Assembly: GCA_023512255.1 (NCBI GenBank) | Contig: JAILZY010000077.1 | Location: forward strand, 1 to 16,572 | DNA from: a bacterium | Lineage (GTDB): Bacteria > SZUA-182 > DTGQ01 | DNA: 16,572 nucleotides | Direction: 5' to 3' | Shown here: positions 1-6,906 of the stretch, piece by piece | Layout: the number at the start of each line of letters is the position of its first letter | Numbering within the stretch: position 1 is the first letter of the stretch | Made by a program: the position numbers and the translations under genes | Notes under the pieces: generated by a model | The model's input: the letters and a program-made list of their open reading frames with translations, nothing else | Databases searched by the model: none | Told to the model about the DNA's origin: nothing

Positions 1-60
1 TATTGTCTTTTACCTCAATACCCTTCCCCTGCAGCTTATCTACTTCTCCTAATTTTAAAT

Positions 61-74
61 ATGGGGAACATCTG
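61..74 (+). promoter_or_regulatory. Upstream motif before the trp promoter
   Basis: The 14-mer ATGGGGAACATCTG lies 17 nt upstream of the trp -35 box. The same 14-mer, on the other strand (16499-16512), lies 17 nt upstream of the predicted -35 box of the MFS gene. The identical spacing suggests a shared activator or upstream element, but a single 14-nt match in 16.5 kb could occur by chance. Binding function is inference. Confidence 0.3.
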
Positions 75-91
75 TTGACACCGAATTAGTC

Positions 92-120
92 TTGACAGAG
101 AAGATGGATTTGGCTATCAT
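92..120 (+). promoter_or_regulatory. Sigma70-type promoter of the trp operon
   Basis: A perfect -35 box TTGACA (92-97) and a -10 box TATCAT (115-120) are separated by exactly 17 nt. Transcription would start near 127, leaving a leader of about 375 nt before the preferred trpE start at 502. An extra TTGACA at 75-80 has no matching -10 box and is not used in this call. Confidence 0.65.
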
Positions 121-137
121 TCTTAAGATCTTAAGAA
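120..137. promoter_or_regulatory. 18-bp perfect palindrome over the trp start site (operator candidate)
   Basis: TTCTTAAGATCTTAAGAA is a perfect 18-bp palindrome centred at 128/129. It begins at the last base of the -10 box and covers the predicted start site. That is a typical place for a dimeric repressor to block transcription. It does not resemble the CTAG-containing TrpR operator of enterobacteria, so the regulator is unknown. Confidence 0.5.
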
Positions 138-191
138 AAGTTGGCGGTTTTTCCTAAAAAAGAAACAAAAATAATAAAATAGAGAATAAAA

Positions 192-347
192 ATGAATTTT
201 GCGGGATGTCGAAAATTTATGAGTGCCCAAAAGATATCTTACTGGATGGAGAGGGCATCGCCTGTGGCCCAAGGGGCCCTCTCTGGCTGCCCGGGCTTTC
301 GGATAATATCTGATAATATAAGTCTGATAATATCTGATGTTATATAA
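192..347 (+). CDS. Possible trp leader peptide (51 codons, one Trp codon)
   Basis: An ATG frame in the trp leader runs 51 codons to a TAA at 345-347, 15 nt before the terminator stem. Its only Trp codon (TGG, 243-245) is two bases before the 5' arm of a strong leader hairpin (248-284). The stop codon abuts the 3' arm of a candidate antiterminator (348-366). A ribosome stalled at Trp would leave the antiterminator free. One that reached the stop would cover its 3' arm and favour termination. Against this, there is only one Trp codon, the frame is long for a leader peptide, and the ribosome site is weak (GAG at 183-185). The short open frame may be coincidence. Confidence 0.3.
   Translation: MNFAGCRKFMSAQKISYWMERASPVAQGALSGCPGFRIISDNISLIISDVI
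248..284 (+). promoter_or_regulatory. First leader RNA hairpin of the trp operon
   Basis: Bases 248-256 (GGAGAGGGC) pair with 276-284 (GCCCTCTCT) to give nine pairs, one of them a terminal G-U, closing a 19-nt loop. An inner alternative, GGCCC (266-270) with GGGCC (274-278), competes with it. No U-tract follows, so it is a structural element and not a terminator. Confidence 0.45.
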
Positions 348-366
348 GAAAGGTGGGCTTTCAGCC
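285..366 (+). promoter_or_regulatory. Candidate trp antiterminator stem
   Basis: Three blocks can pair across the leader in order: GGCT (285-288) with AGCC (363-366), GCCC (289-292) with GGGC (355-358), and CTTTC (296-300) with GAAAG (348-352). Together they give 13 pairs with small internal loops. The 363-366 block is also the first four bases of the terminator's 5' arm, so the two structures are mutually exclusive. The pairings are visible in the sequence; the switching role is inference. Confidence 0.35.
298..342 (+). repeat. Four near-copies of a 10-nt unit in the trp leader
   Basis: TCTGATAATA occurs at 309-318 and 323-332. It is flanked by variants TTCGGATAATA (298-308) and TCTGATGTTA (333-342). 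The array forms the loop region enclosed by the candidate antiterminator stem. It may be an RNA or DNA binding site or a slippage product. Confidence 0.5.
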
Positions 367-410
367 ATAGGGTCCTGAAAAATTTCAAAGAAGGATTCTA
401 TGGCTTTTTT
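363..410 (+). terminator. Intrinsic terminator / attenuator upstream of trpE
   Basis: Bases 363-376 pair with 392-405 over 14 positions, two of them G-U in RNA, closing a 15-nt loop. A run of T follows (405-410, continuing as ATTTTTTT). Because it lies between the promoter at 92-120 and trpE, with no recognisable complete gene before it, it most likely acts as a transcription attenuator of the operon. Confidence 0.8.
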
Positions 411-501
411 ATTTTTTTCCCCGGGTCTTAAACTCAAGTCAACGTAAGCAGGGTACAAAGTGCAGGATATAACCTTATGTGAAGATAAGCGAGAATCTCA
501 T

Positions 502-2010
502 ATGTACTATCCGAATAAAGAAGAGTTTCAAAAAATGGCCGTGCGGGGAAATCTTATCCCTGTCTACCGTGAAATCTGCGCTGATCTTGATACCCCAGTT
601 TCGGCCTTCAAAAAGATTGACTGTGGAAAATCCTTTCTACTTGAAAGCGTCGAGGGAGGCGAAAAGATCGCCCGCTATTCTTTTCTCGGAGCCGATCCGG
701 TCATGATCATTTTGGGCCGCAAGGGGCAGGTTGAAATTCAGAATAGATCTGGGCCGGCTACAATCATTCCCACGACAGATCCCCTCACAGTAGTAAAAAA
801 CCTGATGGCCAAATTCCATCTGGTGCCGGCTGCCGGATTGCCTAGATTCTTTGGAGGCGCGGTCGGCTATATTAGCTATGACTATGTGCGCACTCTGGAG
901 CCCATACCCGATAAGAATCAGGATGATCTAAACTTGCCGGAAATGTTGTTCTTTCTAGTTGATACTCTTCTTATTTTCGATCATCTGGCTCATACCATTA
1001 AAATTATTTCCAATGCCTTCATTGAGGATTCCCCAGAGCGGGCCTATGACCAGGCTATCGAGAGGATTGATCAGCTCTATGATCGGCTGAAAACCCCGGT
1101 AACCTCCCCCCGCATCCTGGATGGCGATGTTATGCATCGCCACCTATCCAGATCTTCGGCTGCGCTTGCTCAAAGTGGCCTAAATATCACCTCAAACTAT
1201 ACCCCTGGCGATTTTGAAGACTGTGTCATGAAGGCTAAGGAATATATTGCCGCTGGTGATGCTATCCAGGTCGTTCTGTCTCAGCGGCTTTCAACTAAGA
1301 TCTCGTGCAATTCTTTCGACCTCTATCGGGCCCTTCGGCTCTTGAACCCCTCTCCCTACATGTACTACCTGCACCATGATGATCTGAAGATTGTCGGGGC
1401 ATCTCCAGAGCTTCTGGTTCGAGTGGTCGATAGAGTAATCGAGGAGCGGCCTATTGCCGGCACCCGAAAGCGCGGGGCCACCGAGGAAGAGGACCGATTT
1501 TTAGCCGAAGAGCTGCTAGCGGATCCAAAAGAGCGGGCTGAGCATATCATGCTGGTCGATCTGGGGAGAAACGATCTTGGTCGGGTCTGCCGGCCTGGCA
1601 CGGTCCAGGTTACCGAGCTAATGGTGGTTGAGAAGTATTCTCACGTGATGCACATCGTCTCGAATGTCAAGGGAATCTTACGGGAAGATCGGGATTGTTT
1701 TGATGCTCTATCGGCCTGTTTTCCCGCTGGAACAGTATCTGGGGCTCCCAAGGTTCGGGCCATGCAGATTATTGAAGAGCTTGAGCCGGTCAGGCGAGGT
1801 CCATACGCTGGAGCTGTAGGCTATTTTGGATTTTCTGGCAATATGGATACCTGTATCACTATTCGGACGATTGTAATCAAAGGCGATACCGCCTATATCC
1901 AGGCCGGGGCTGGAATCGTAGCTGACTCCGATCCCAAGCTTGAGTATCAGGAAACCCTAAACAAAGCCATGGCCCTGATCGAGGCCATCAGAAAGGTGGA
2001 AAGTGACTAG
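502..2010 (+). CDS. trpE: Anthranilate synthase component I
   Basis: TrpE uses ammonia delivered by TrpG to convert chorismate to anthranilate, the first step of tryptophan synthesis. The 502-residue protein has the family's full length. Visible motifs are the tryptophan feedback-site LLES (about 46-49), PIAGTRKRG, the [12 protein letters not shown] block, [15 protein letters not shown], and C-terminal [10 protein letters not shown]. An in-frame GTG at 460 would add 14 residues. I prefer ATG 502 because the family normally begins just before the EEFQKMA / NLIPVYRE segment. It is first in a trpEGDCF operon and overlaps trpG by 8 nt, implying translational coupling. The LLES site suggests Trp feedback inhibition in addition to control in the leader. 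Confidence 0.95.
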   Translation: MYYPNKEEFQKMAVRGNLIPVYREICADLDTPVSAFKKIDCGKSFLLESVEGGEKIARYSFLGADPVMIILGRKGQVEIQNRSGPATIIPTTDPLTVVKNLMAKFHLVPAAGLPRFFGGAVGYISYDYVRTLEPIPDKNQDDLNLPEMLFFLVDTLLIFDHLAHTIKIISNAFIEDSPERAYDQAIERIDQLYDRLKTPVTSPRILDGDVMHRHLSRSSAALAQSGLNITSNYTPGDFEDCVMKAKEYIAAGDAIQVVLSQRLSTKISCNSFDLYRALRLLNPSPYMYYLHHDDLKIVGASPELLVRVVDRVIEERPIAGTRKRGATEEEDRFLAEELLADPKERAEHIMLVDLGRNDLGRVCRPGTVQVTELMVVEKYSHVMHIVSNVKGILREDRDCFDALSACFPAGTVSGAPKVRAMQIIEELEPVRRGPYAGAVGYFGFSGNMDTCITIRTIVIKGDTAYIQAGAGIVADSDPKLEYQETLNKAMALIEAIRKVESD

Positions 2011-2578
2011 TCTGAAGGTTCTCATGATCGACAATTACGATTCTTTTACCTACAATATCGTCCAATATCTTGGAGAATTGGGGGCAGAGGTGCTTGTCTA
2101 TCGAAACGATGCACTGGCGGTGGATGACATCCCAAAGATTTCTCCAAACAAAATCGTTATCTCACCAGGACCCTGCACACCACGAGAGGCAGGGGTCTCC
2201 AATGAAGTCATCATGACCTTTGGCCCCACCATTCCAACCCTTGGCGTCTGTTTGGGGCATCAGTGCATCGCCCACTGTTTTGGGGGAGAAATAGTCAGAG
2301 CTGCCCGGCTGATGCATGGCAAGACCTCGATGATCTACCATGACGGTGGGAGGTTGTTTCGGGGTATGAGTAATCCTTTTATCGCCACTCGCTACCATTC
2401 CCTGATCGTCAAGCCTGAAACCCTACCCGACTGCCTCGAAATTAGCGCCCGGACCAAGGAGGGTGAAATTATGGGGTTGCGGCATAGAGACTACCCTATT
2501 GAGGGAGTTCAATTCCACCCTGAGTCTATTCTGACCAAGGAAGGGAAACTGTTGCTGAAAAATTTTCTAGAACTTTAA
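2003..2578 (+). CDS. trpG: Anthranilate synthase component II (glutamine amidotransferase)
   Basis: TrpG hydrolyses glutamine and channels ammonia to TrpE. This class I amidotransferase of 191 residues carries the nucleophile Cys83 in GVCLGHQ and the catalytic His172 and Glu174 in GVQFHPES. The N-terminal DNYDSFTYN and the [11 protein letters not shown] oxyanion region are typical. The start is a GTG at 2003 inside the end of trpE, preceded by AAAGGTGG; an internal ATG at 2024 is too close to the conserved core to be preferred. PabA of folate synthesis is nearly indistinguishable by sequence, and one protein sometimes serves both pathways. The trp operon context supports TrpG. Confidence 0.93.
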   Translation: MTSLKVLMIDNYDSFTYNIVQYLGELGAEVLVYRNDALAVDDIPKISPNKIVISPGPCTPREAGVSNEVIMTFGPTIPTLGVCLGHQCIAHCFGGEIVRAARLMHGKTSMIYHDGGRLFRGMSNPFIATRYHSLIVKPETLPDCLEISARTKEGEIMGLRHRDYPIEGVQFHPESILTKEGKLLLKNFLEL

Positions 2579-2675
2579 AAAAATAAGGCGATAATTTTAA
2601 TTTAATATACTAAGAAACTAATAATTAAAAATATCAAAACTACAAAGGGAGAGATAAAAGGGAGAGATAATAGCC
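2579..2675 (+). other. AT-rich trpG-trpD spacer with duplicated ribosome-binding sequence
   Basis: This 97-nt spacer is much more AT-rich than the genes around it and is the only real gap in the operon. Just before trpD the string AAAGGGAGAGATAA occurs twice (2644-2657 and 2658-2671), giving two Shine-Dalgarno-like GGGAGAG sequences. The second is correctly spaced for ATG 2676. No terminator is visible. Confidence 0.6.
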
Positions 2676-3695
2676 ATGATTAAAGAGGCTATCGCTCAGA
2701 TCATAGCAGGCAAAGATCTATCTCGAGAAGAAGCAGTAGAGGTCATGAGAGAGGTTATGGATGGGATGGCTACGGATGCTCAAATCGCCGCTTTTATTAC
2801 TGCTTTGCGAATGAAGGGGGAAACCGTAGAGGAGATTACCGGCTTCACTCAGGTTATGCGGGAGAAGGCCGAGAAGGTAGTGGTGAGTAGCCCGGTGCTG
2901 GATACCTGCGGCACTGGCGGCGATGGCGCTTATACCTTCAATATTTCCACAGCCACAGCCTTTGTAGCCGCGGGGGCTGGTGCGGTCGTCGCCAAGCATG
3001 GGAATCGGTCAGTGTCAAGCATGTGCGGAAGTGCAGACTGCCTGGCCGCTCTTGGGATTGAAATCATGGCTGAGCCCCCGATTGTAGAAAAATGCCTTCG
3101 GGAGGCTGGTATAGGCTTTTTCTTCGCCCCGCTGTGGCATAAATCCATGAAGTACGCCATCGGTCCCAGAAAAGAAATCGGCATCAGGACAGTGTTCAAT
3201 ATCCTTGGTCCGATGACCAATCCTGCTGGGGCAAAGTGCCAGCTGCTTGGTGTCTATGATCAGGCTTTGGTCAGCCCTCTGGCTCATGTGCTGAAGAACC
3301 TGGGAAGCAGCCGGGCAATGGTCGTTCATGGGCTGGACGGCTTGGATGAGATTACCACCACCAGCCGAACAAAGGTTTCAGAGTTGAAAGATAACGGCTC
3401 AGTGGTTGACTATGAACTTGATCCGCGAGATTTCGGGCTTCCCCTAGCCAAAAAGGAAGACCTGGTCGGCGGATCGGTTGAAGATAATGTCAGAATTGTA
3501 ACCGAGGTGCTCCAGGGAAAGCCGGGGCCAGCCAGAGATATTGTGCTGCTAAATGCCGGGGCCGCTATCTATGTTTACGGGCTGGCTGAAAATCTAAGTG
3601 AGGGTATTGACCTGGCTGCTCGATCCATTGATACCGGAGCAGCTTTGGCTAAATTGGATCTGCTTCGCCAATGTATTCAGCAGGGAATGAACTAA
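2676..3695 (+). CDS. trpD: Anthranilate phosphoribosyltransferase
   Basis: TrpD transfers the phosphoribosyl group of PRPP to anthranilate. The 339-residue protein has the usual length. The PRPP loop DTCGTGGDG is at about 76-84 and KHGNRSVSS at 107-115, followed by GSAD. The anthranilate-site segment FFFAPLWHKSMKYAIGPRKE and NILGPMTNPA are also present. The N-terminal helical domain matches glycosyltransferase family 3. The ATG at 2676 has a GGAGAG site 9 nt upstream. It is not fused to trpG, unlike the enterobacterial protein, and trpC starts 3 nt after its stop. Confidence 0.95.
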   Translation: MIKEAIAQIIAGKDLSREEAVEVMREVMDGMATDAQIAAFITALRMKGETVEEITGFTQVMREKAEKVVVSSPVLDTCGTGGDGAYTFNISTATAFVAAGAGAVVAKHGNRSVSSMCGSADCLAALGIEIMAEPPIVEKCLREAGIGFFFAPLWHKSMKYAIGPRKEIGIRTVFNILGPMTNPAGAKCQLLGVYDQALVSPLAHVLKNLGSSRAMVVHGLDGLDEITTTSRTKVSELKDNGSVVDYELDPRDFGLPLAKKEDLVGGSVEDNVRIVTEVLQGKPGPARDIVLLNAGAAIYVYGLAENLSEGIDLAARSIDTGAALAKLDLLRQCIQQGMN

Positions 3696-3698
3696 GCC

Positions 3699-4490
3699 AT
3701 GCCGCCTATCCTGGATGAAATCCTTGCCTGGAAAAGGCAGGAGGTGGCCAGCAGGAAAATTTCACTGCCATTGCAGGAGCTTGAGGAAAGAGCCAAAAGT
3801 ATACCATCGGCTAGAAATTTCCAGCAGGCGCTGCACCGTCGGCCGGATGGGCTTTCGATTATCGCCGAGATCAAGAAGGCATCTCCTTCACGGGGTATCA
3901 TACGACAGGCAGATTTTGATCCGCTCAAGATTGCTAAAGTGTATGAGCAGGAGGGAGCCGCGGCTATATCCGTTCTGACGGATCAAAGGTTTTTCCAGGG
4001 AGATTTGGACTATCTTCAGAAGGTGCGCCAGCTCGTCTCTCTTCCCCTTTTACGTAAAGACTTTATTATTGATGAATATCAGCTTTACGAGGCCAAAGTT
4101 GCCGGAGCAGATGCCGTGTTATTGATTGCCGCCGCACTCTCCAGGGAGCATCTAGCTGATCTCTACAGCCTGGCCCAGGAGATCGGACTTCAGGTGCTGC
4201 TCGAAGTTCATAATCGGGACGAGCTTGACCTAGCTTTGTCAACAGGTGCAGCCATCATCGGCATCAATAATCGTAACTTGCAGACCTTTCAGGTAGATTT
4301 GTCTACAACAGCCGCTCTTGCTCCCCTAATCCCCAAGGATCGGCTGATCGTGAGTGAAAGCGGCCTCCACACAGCCGAACAACTGCGCTTTTTGGAGACT
4401 CTTGGCGTGGATGCGGCCCTGATCGGTGAAGCCTTTATGTGCCGGGAGGATATCGGCCAGGCATTCCGTGAGCTTTGCGGGAGGAAATAA
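3699..4490 (+). CDS. trpC: Indole-3-glycerol-phosphate synthase
   Basis: TrpC closes the ring of carboxyphenylamino-deoxyribulose phosphate to give indole-3-glycerol phosphate. The 263-residue (beta/alpha)8 barrel shows the family signature in order: ILDEILAWKRQEV at the N-terminus, IIAEIKKASPSRG with catalytic Glu57 and Lys59, LLRKDFIIDEYQ with Lys120, LLEVHNRDE, GINNRNLQTF, and the phosphate-binding SESGLHT and ALIGEAFM. It is monofunctional, with trpF as a separate gene. It begins 3 nt after trpD, so it is almost certainly co-transcribed and translationally linked. Confidence 0.95.
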   Translation: MPPILDEILAWKRQEVASRKISLPLQELEERAKSIPSARNFQQALHRRPDGLSIIAEIKKASPSRGIIRQADFDPLKIAKVYEQEGAAAISVLTDQRFFQGDLDYLQKVRQLVSLPLLRKDFIIDEYQLYEAKVAGADAVLLIAAALSREHLADLYSLAQEIGLQVLLEVHNRDELDLALSTGAAIIGINNRNLQTFQVDLSTTAALAPLIPKDRLIVSESGLHTAEQLRFLETLGVDAALIGEAFMCREDIGQAFRELCGRK

Positions 4491-4497
4491 ACAGAAG

Positions 4498-5175
4498 ATG
4501 AATAGGAAAATTGAAGAAAGACAGCGAGTGCGGGTTAAAATCTGTGGGCTCACCAGAGCAGATGACGCCCTTTTGGCCGCAGAGCTTGGGGCCGATGCCG
4601 TTGGGTTTATCTTTGCCGAAAGCCCGCGACAGATTGCTCCTGAGTCGGCCCGCACCATAATTGAGCTTCTGCCACCCTGGGTGAGCCGAGTAGGGGTTTT
4701 TGTCGATCAGGATATTCGGCTGGTTCGGGATATCGGCGATTATTGCTCATTGGATTATTTTCAGTTTCACGGCCATGAGGACCCTGACTACTGCCGCCAA
4801 TTTCCAGGCCGGGCAATTAAGGCCTTTCGGATTAAGGAGGAATCCGATCTTACCTCTCTCTCAAAATATATACTTTCCGCGTACTTGCTTGACACCTTCA
4901 GCCCGGACCGGATGGGAGGCACTGGCCAAGTCTTTGACTGGAGGCTGGCTATCTTGGCTAAACGCTATGGTCGGGTGATTCTCTCAGGAGGGCTTGGCCC
5001 GGACAATGTCGCCCAGGCGATTCAACTGGTTCAGCCATATGGAGTGGATGCCAGCAGCGGCCTTGAATCCGCGCCCGGCAAGAAAGATCATTCCAAGCTC
5101 TCCTCTTTCTTCAAGGCTGTCTCTTCGGCTGCTTCGGCCAGCAGCTCAAGCTCTTCTTCTTCCTCATCAATTTGA
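4498..5175 (+). CDS. trpF: Phosphoribosylanthranilate isomerase with polyserine tail
   Basis: TrpF isomerises N-phosphoribosylanthranilate for TrpC. VKICGLTR carries the catalytic Cys16, LLDTFSPDRMGGTGQVFDW the catalytic Asp132, and ILSGGLGPDNV and GVDASSGLES the phosphate site. I start at ATG 4498, 7 nt after the trpC stop and downstream of GGGAGG. The normal fold should end near SKLSSFFKAV (about residue 208). The last 17 residues are almost only Ser and Ala, with ten consecutive Ser at 215-224. They are encoded opposite the Glu-rich end of xseB, and the two genes overlap by 88 bp tail to tail. This looks like an extension created by loss of a stop in one of the convergent genes. Confidence 0.92.
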   Translation: MNRKIEERQRVRVKICGLTRADDALLAAELGADAVGFIFAESPRQIAPESARTIIELLPPWVSRVGVFVDQDIRLVRDIGDYCSLDYFQFHGHEDPDYCRQFPGRAIKAFRIKEESDLTSLSKYILSAYLLDTFSPDRMGGTGQVFDWRLAILAKRYGRVILSGGLGPDNVAQAIQLVQPYGVDASSGLESAPGKKDHSKLSSFFKAVSSAASASSSSSSSSSSI

Positions 5176-5387
5176 TAGGGTTGAAGAGATTTTTCACCCT
5201 GCTCATTTTTCAACAGAATCTGAATCTTTCTCTCAGATTCCTCAAGTTTTTTGGTGCACAACTGGGTAAGCCTGATGCCTTCATCAAAGAGCTTCAGGGA
5301 TTCATCAAGCCCTAAGGAGCCTTCCTCTAGCTGGCGCACAATCTCCTCTAGGCGTTCTATGGCCTCCTCGAATTTAAATTTTGCCAT
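5088..5387 (-). CDS. xseB: Exonuclease VII small subunit
   Basis: XseB pairs with XseA to form exonuclease VII, a single-strand-specific nuclease that degrades DNA to oligonucleotides from both ends. The N-terminal KFKFEEAIERLEEIVRQLEEGSLGLDESLKLFDEGIRL-type helical hairpin (residues 3-41) is the diagnostic core. At 99 residues the protein is longer than the usual 60-80. The extra ~28 residues (from about 72) are very acidic and lie antisense to the end of trpF. ATG 5387 lies inside the end of xseA (14-bp overlap), so the two subunits are translationally coupled. Confidence 0.92.
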   Translation of the reverse strand: MAKFKFEEAIERLEEIVRQLEEGSLGLDESLKLFDEGIRLTQLCTKKLEESERKIQILLKNEQGEKSLQPYQIDEEEEELELLAEAAEETALKKEESLE

Positions 5388-6726
5388 ACTCTTTTACCTC
5401 ACAGGTAATTTCACCACGAAATAACTTGACGCTGATCAAATCTCTAGGACCAAGGCTTGCCGAATCAGTGATGATTTGAAGGTCTGGCAGTCTGCGGCAG
5501 ATGCTGTAGCCTCTTCTCAATATGGCCAGGGGGCTTAAGGAATCGAGCTTGCCCATGATACCAGCAAGCCGCACGGTGTGCTTCCTCATATACTCCTGCT
5601 CCCAGCGGCAGAGCCGCTCCCGCAGGCCAGTCAGTCTCTCTCGCCAGTTGTGGATACTGGTCAGGGGCGCAAGTCGATAGAAGGTATCAATGGTGTGTTG
5701 CATCCTACCCCTGGTCAGGGAAAGCCTATGCAGGATTGCCTTTCGGAGAGAAAGCTCCAGGGTATCAGTAGTCTGATGGTAGCGCTGAAAAAAACGGGCA
5801 ATAGAGCGCGGGGATAGCCAGTTTTGGTTATATTGCTGAACACGGGCTAGACACAAATCGAGCTTATGCCGCATGAGCCGATAAATCTTGCTCTCTAGGG
5901 CTGAAATTTTTTCAACCAGATATTGTTTATTTTGAACCACCAGCTCGGCCGCGGCCGAAGGCGTAGGCGCCCTAAGATCGGCCACAAAATCAGCAATGGT
6001 AAAATCTATCTCGTGCCCAACCGCAGAAATAATGGGGATGCGGGAAGCAAATATAGCCCTGGCCACAATCTCCTCATTGAATGCCCAAAGGTCTTCGGCA
6101 GACCCTCCACCTCGGCCAACGATGAGGACATCAATTTCCTCTGGCCACTCGTTCAGCTCCCGAATAGCCTGGGCAATTTCATAAGGAGCCTCTTCACCCT
6201 GGACCCGCACCGGGTTGATGATAATCGACACATTGGCAAACCGCCGGCGAATTATCTTAAGGATATCGCGGATAGCCGCACCGGTCGGGGAGGTTACCAG
6301 GCCGATAGTTTGCGGATAGAGAGGGATGGGCTTTTTAGCCTCTTGAGCAAACAACCCTTCAGCCTGAAGCTTTGCTTTCAACTGTTCAAAGGCAGCCTGG
6401 AGTGCCCCAGCCCCCCGGGCCTCCATCTGCTCAACCACAATCTGATATTCACCACGGGCCTCATAAACAGTGATTCGTCCCCGAACCAAAACCTTCATTC
6501 CGTCCTTGGGCTGAAAAGGGAAAGATCGGCTTTGATAACGGAAGGCAACGGCCCGTATCTGGCTGGTTTCATCCTTTAAGATGAAGTAAGTATGACCGGA
6601 AAAAGGGGTTCTGAGATTGGAAATTTCCCCCTCAAGCCAGACATCGTAAAATTCCGCCTCAAGGTTATCCCGAATAAGAGAGGTTATTTGAGAGATTGAA
6701 TAGATTCTTACCTGCTGCTGCGGCAT
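5374..6726 (-). CDS. xseA: Exonuclease VII large subunit
   Basis: XseA is the catalytic subunit of exonuclease VII, involved in DNA repair and processing of single-stranded DNA. The 450-residue protein has an N-terminal OB-fold (about 5-105, including WLEGEISNL and GHTYFILKD). The catalytic domain follows, with IGLVTSPTGAAIRDI, GRGGGSAEDLWAFNEE (204-219) and AVGHEIDFTIADFVADLRAP. The C-terminal half is a long predicted coiled coil. ATG 6726 fits the family start exactly, but no Shine-Dalgarno sequence precedes it. A -10-like TAAAAT ends 6 nt upstream of the ATG, so the mRNA may be leaderless. Confidence 0.95.
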   Translation of the reverse strand: MPQQQVRIYSISQITSLIRDNLEAEFYDVWLEGEISNLRTPFSGHTYFILKDETSQIRAVAFRYQSRSFPFQPKDGMKVLVRGRITVYEARGEYQIVVEQMEARGAGALQAAFEQLKAKLQAEGLFAQEAKKPIPLYPQTIGLVTSPTGAAIRDILKIIRRRFANVSIIINPVRVQGEEAPYEIAQAIRELNEWPEEIDVLIVGRGGGSAEDLWAFNEEIVARAIFASRIPIISAVGHEIDFTIADFVADLRAPTPSAAAELVVQNKQYLVEKISALESKIYRLMRHKLDLCLARVQQYNQNWLSPRSIARFFQRYHQTTDTLELSLRKAILHRLSLTRGRMQHTIDTFYRLAPLTSIHNWRERLTGLRERLCRWEQEYMRKHTVRLAGIMGKLDSLSPLAILRRGYSICRRLPDLQIITDSASLGPRDLISVKLFRGEITCEVKEYGKI

Positions 6727-6732
6727 GGGCCA

Positions 6733-6762
6733 ATTTTAAAGTAGTATTGTTTGGGTTGTCAA
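6733..6762 (-). promoter_or_regulatory. Promoter of xseAB, start site at the ATG
   Basis: On the minus strand TTGACA (6762-6757) is followed after 18 nt by TAAAAT (6738-6733). Then TGGCCC precedes the xseA ATG (6726). Transcription would start at or within a base or two of the A of the ATG. The -35 box lies back-to-back with the feo -35 box, 15 nt apart. Confidence 0.55.
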
Positions 6763-6777
6763 GGAGAGAATTTCCCC

Positions 6778-6806
6778 TTGATAAAATAGTTCTTGGCTAT
6801 TATAAT
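6778..6806 (+). promoter_or_regulatory. Promoter of feoAB
   Basis: TTGATA (6778-6783) and a perfect TATAAT (6801-6806) are separated by 17 nt. The predicted start near 6813 leaves a leader of roughly 95 nt before feoA. That leader contains the Fur-box-like sequence. Confidence 0.65.
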
Positions 6807-6835
6807 ACAACCATTAAGCAGAAATTGAATATTAT

Positions 6836-6854
6836 GTTAATGATTGTGATTAAT
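6836..6854. promoter_or_regulatory. Fur-box-like site in the feo leader
   Basis: Aligned by hand to the classical 19-bp Fur box, this stretch matches at 13 of 19 positions. It lies within a larger inverted repeat, AATGATT (6839-6845) with AATCATT (6857-6863), around a GATTAATC palindrome. The position downstream of the feo promoter and before the iron-transport genes fits iron repression. A DtxR- or MntR-type operator is also possible. Confidence 0.4.
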
Positions 6855-6906
6855 CGAATCATTTTTGTCAACAAAAAACCTGTTGGCTTGGAAGGGGTCT
6901 TCTATT

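Noticed and set aside
206-313. Second leader frame (35 codons) with one Trp codon at 284-286
   Set aside because: It has no tandem Trp codons or convincing ribosome site. A ribosome stalled there would block the candidate antiterminator, the wrong direction for attenuation.
127-362. T-box riboswitch or TRAP-binding site in the trp leader
   Set aside because: No T-box core sequence (TGGNACCGCG-like) and no regularly spaced series of GAG/TAG triplets was found.
123-458. 111-codon minus-strand open frame opposite the trp leader
   Set aside because: It is antisense to the palindrome, leader hairpins and terminator, has no recognisable domain, and its end is low-complexity Phe/Tyr from A/T runs.
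5923-6579. 218-codon plus-strand open frame inside xseA
   Set aside because: It lies wholly antisense to a well-conserved xseA catalytic region and has no family motifs; it is a shadow frame.
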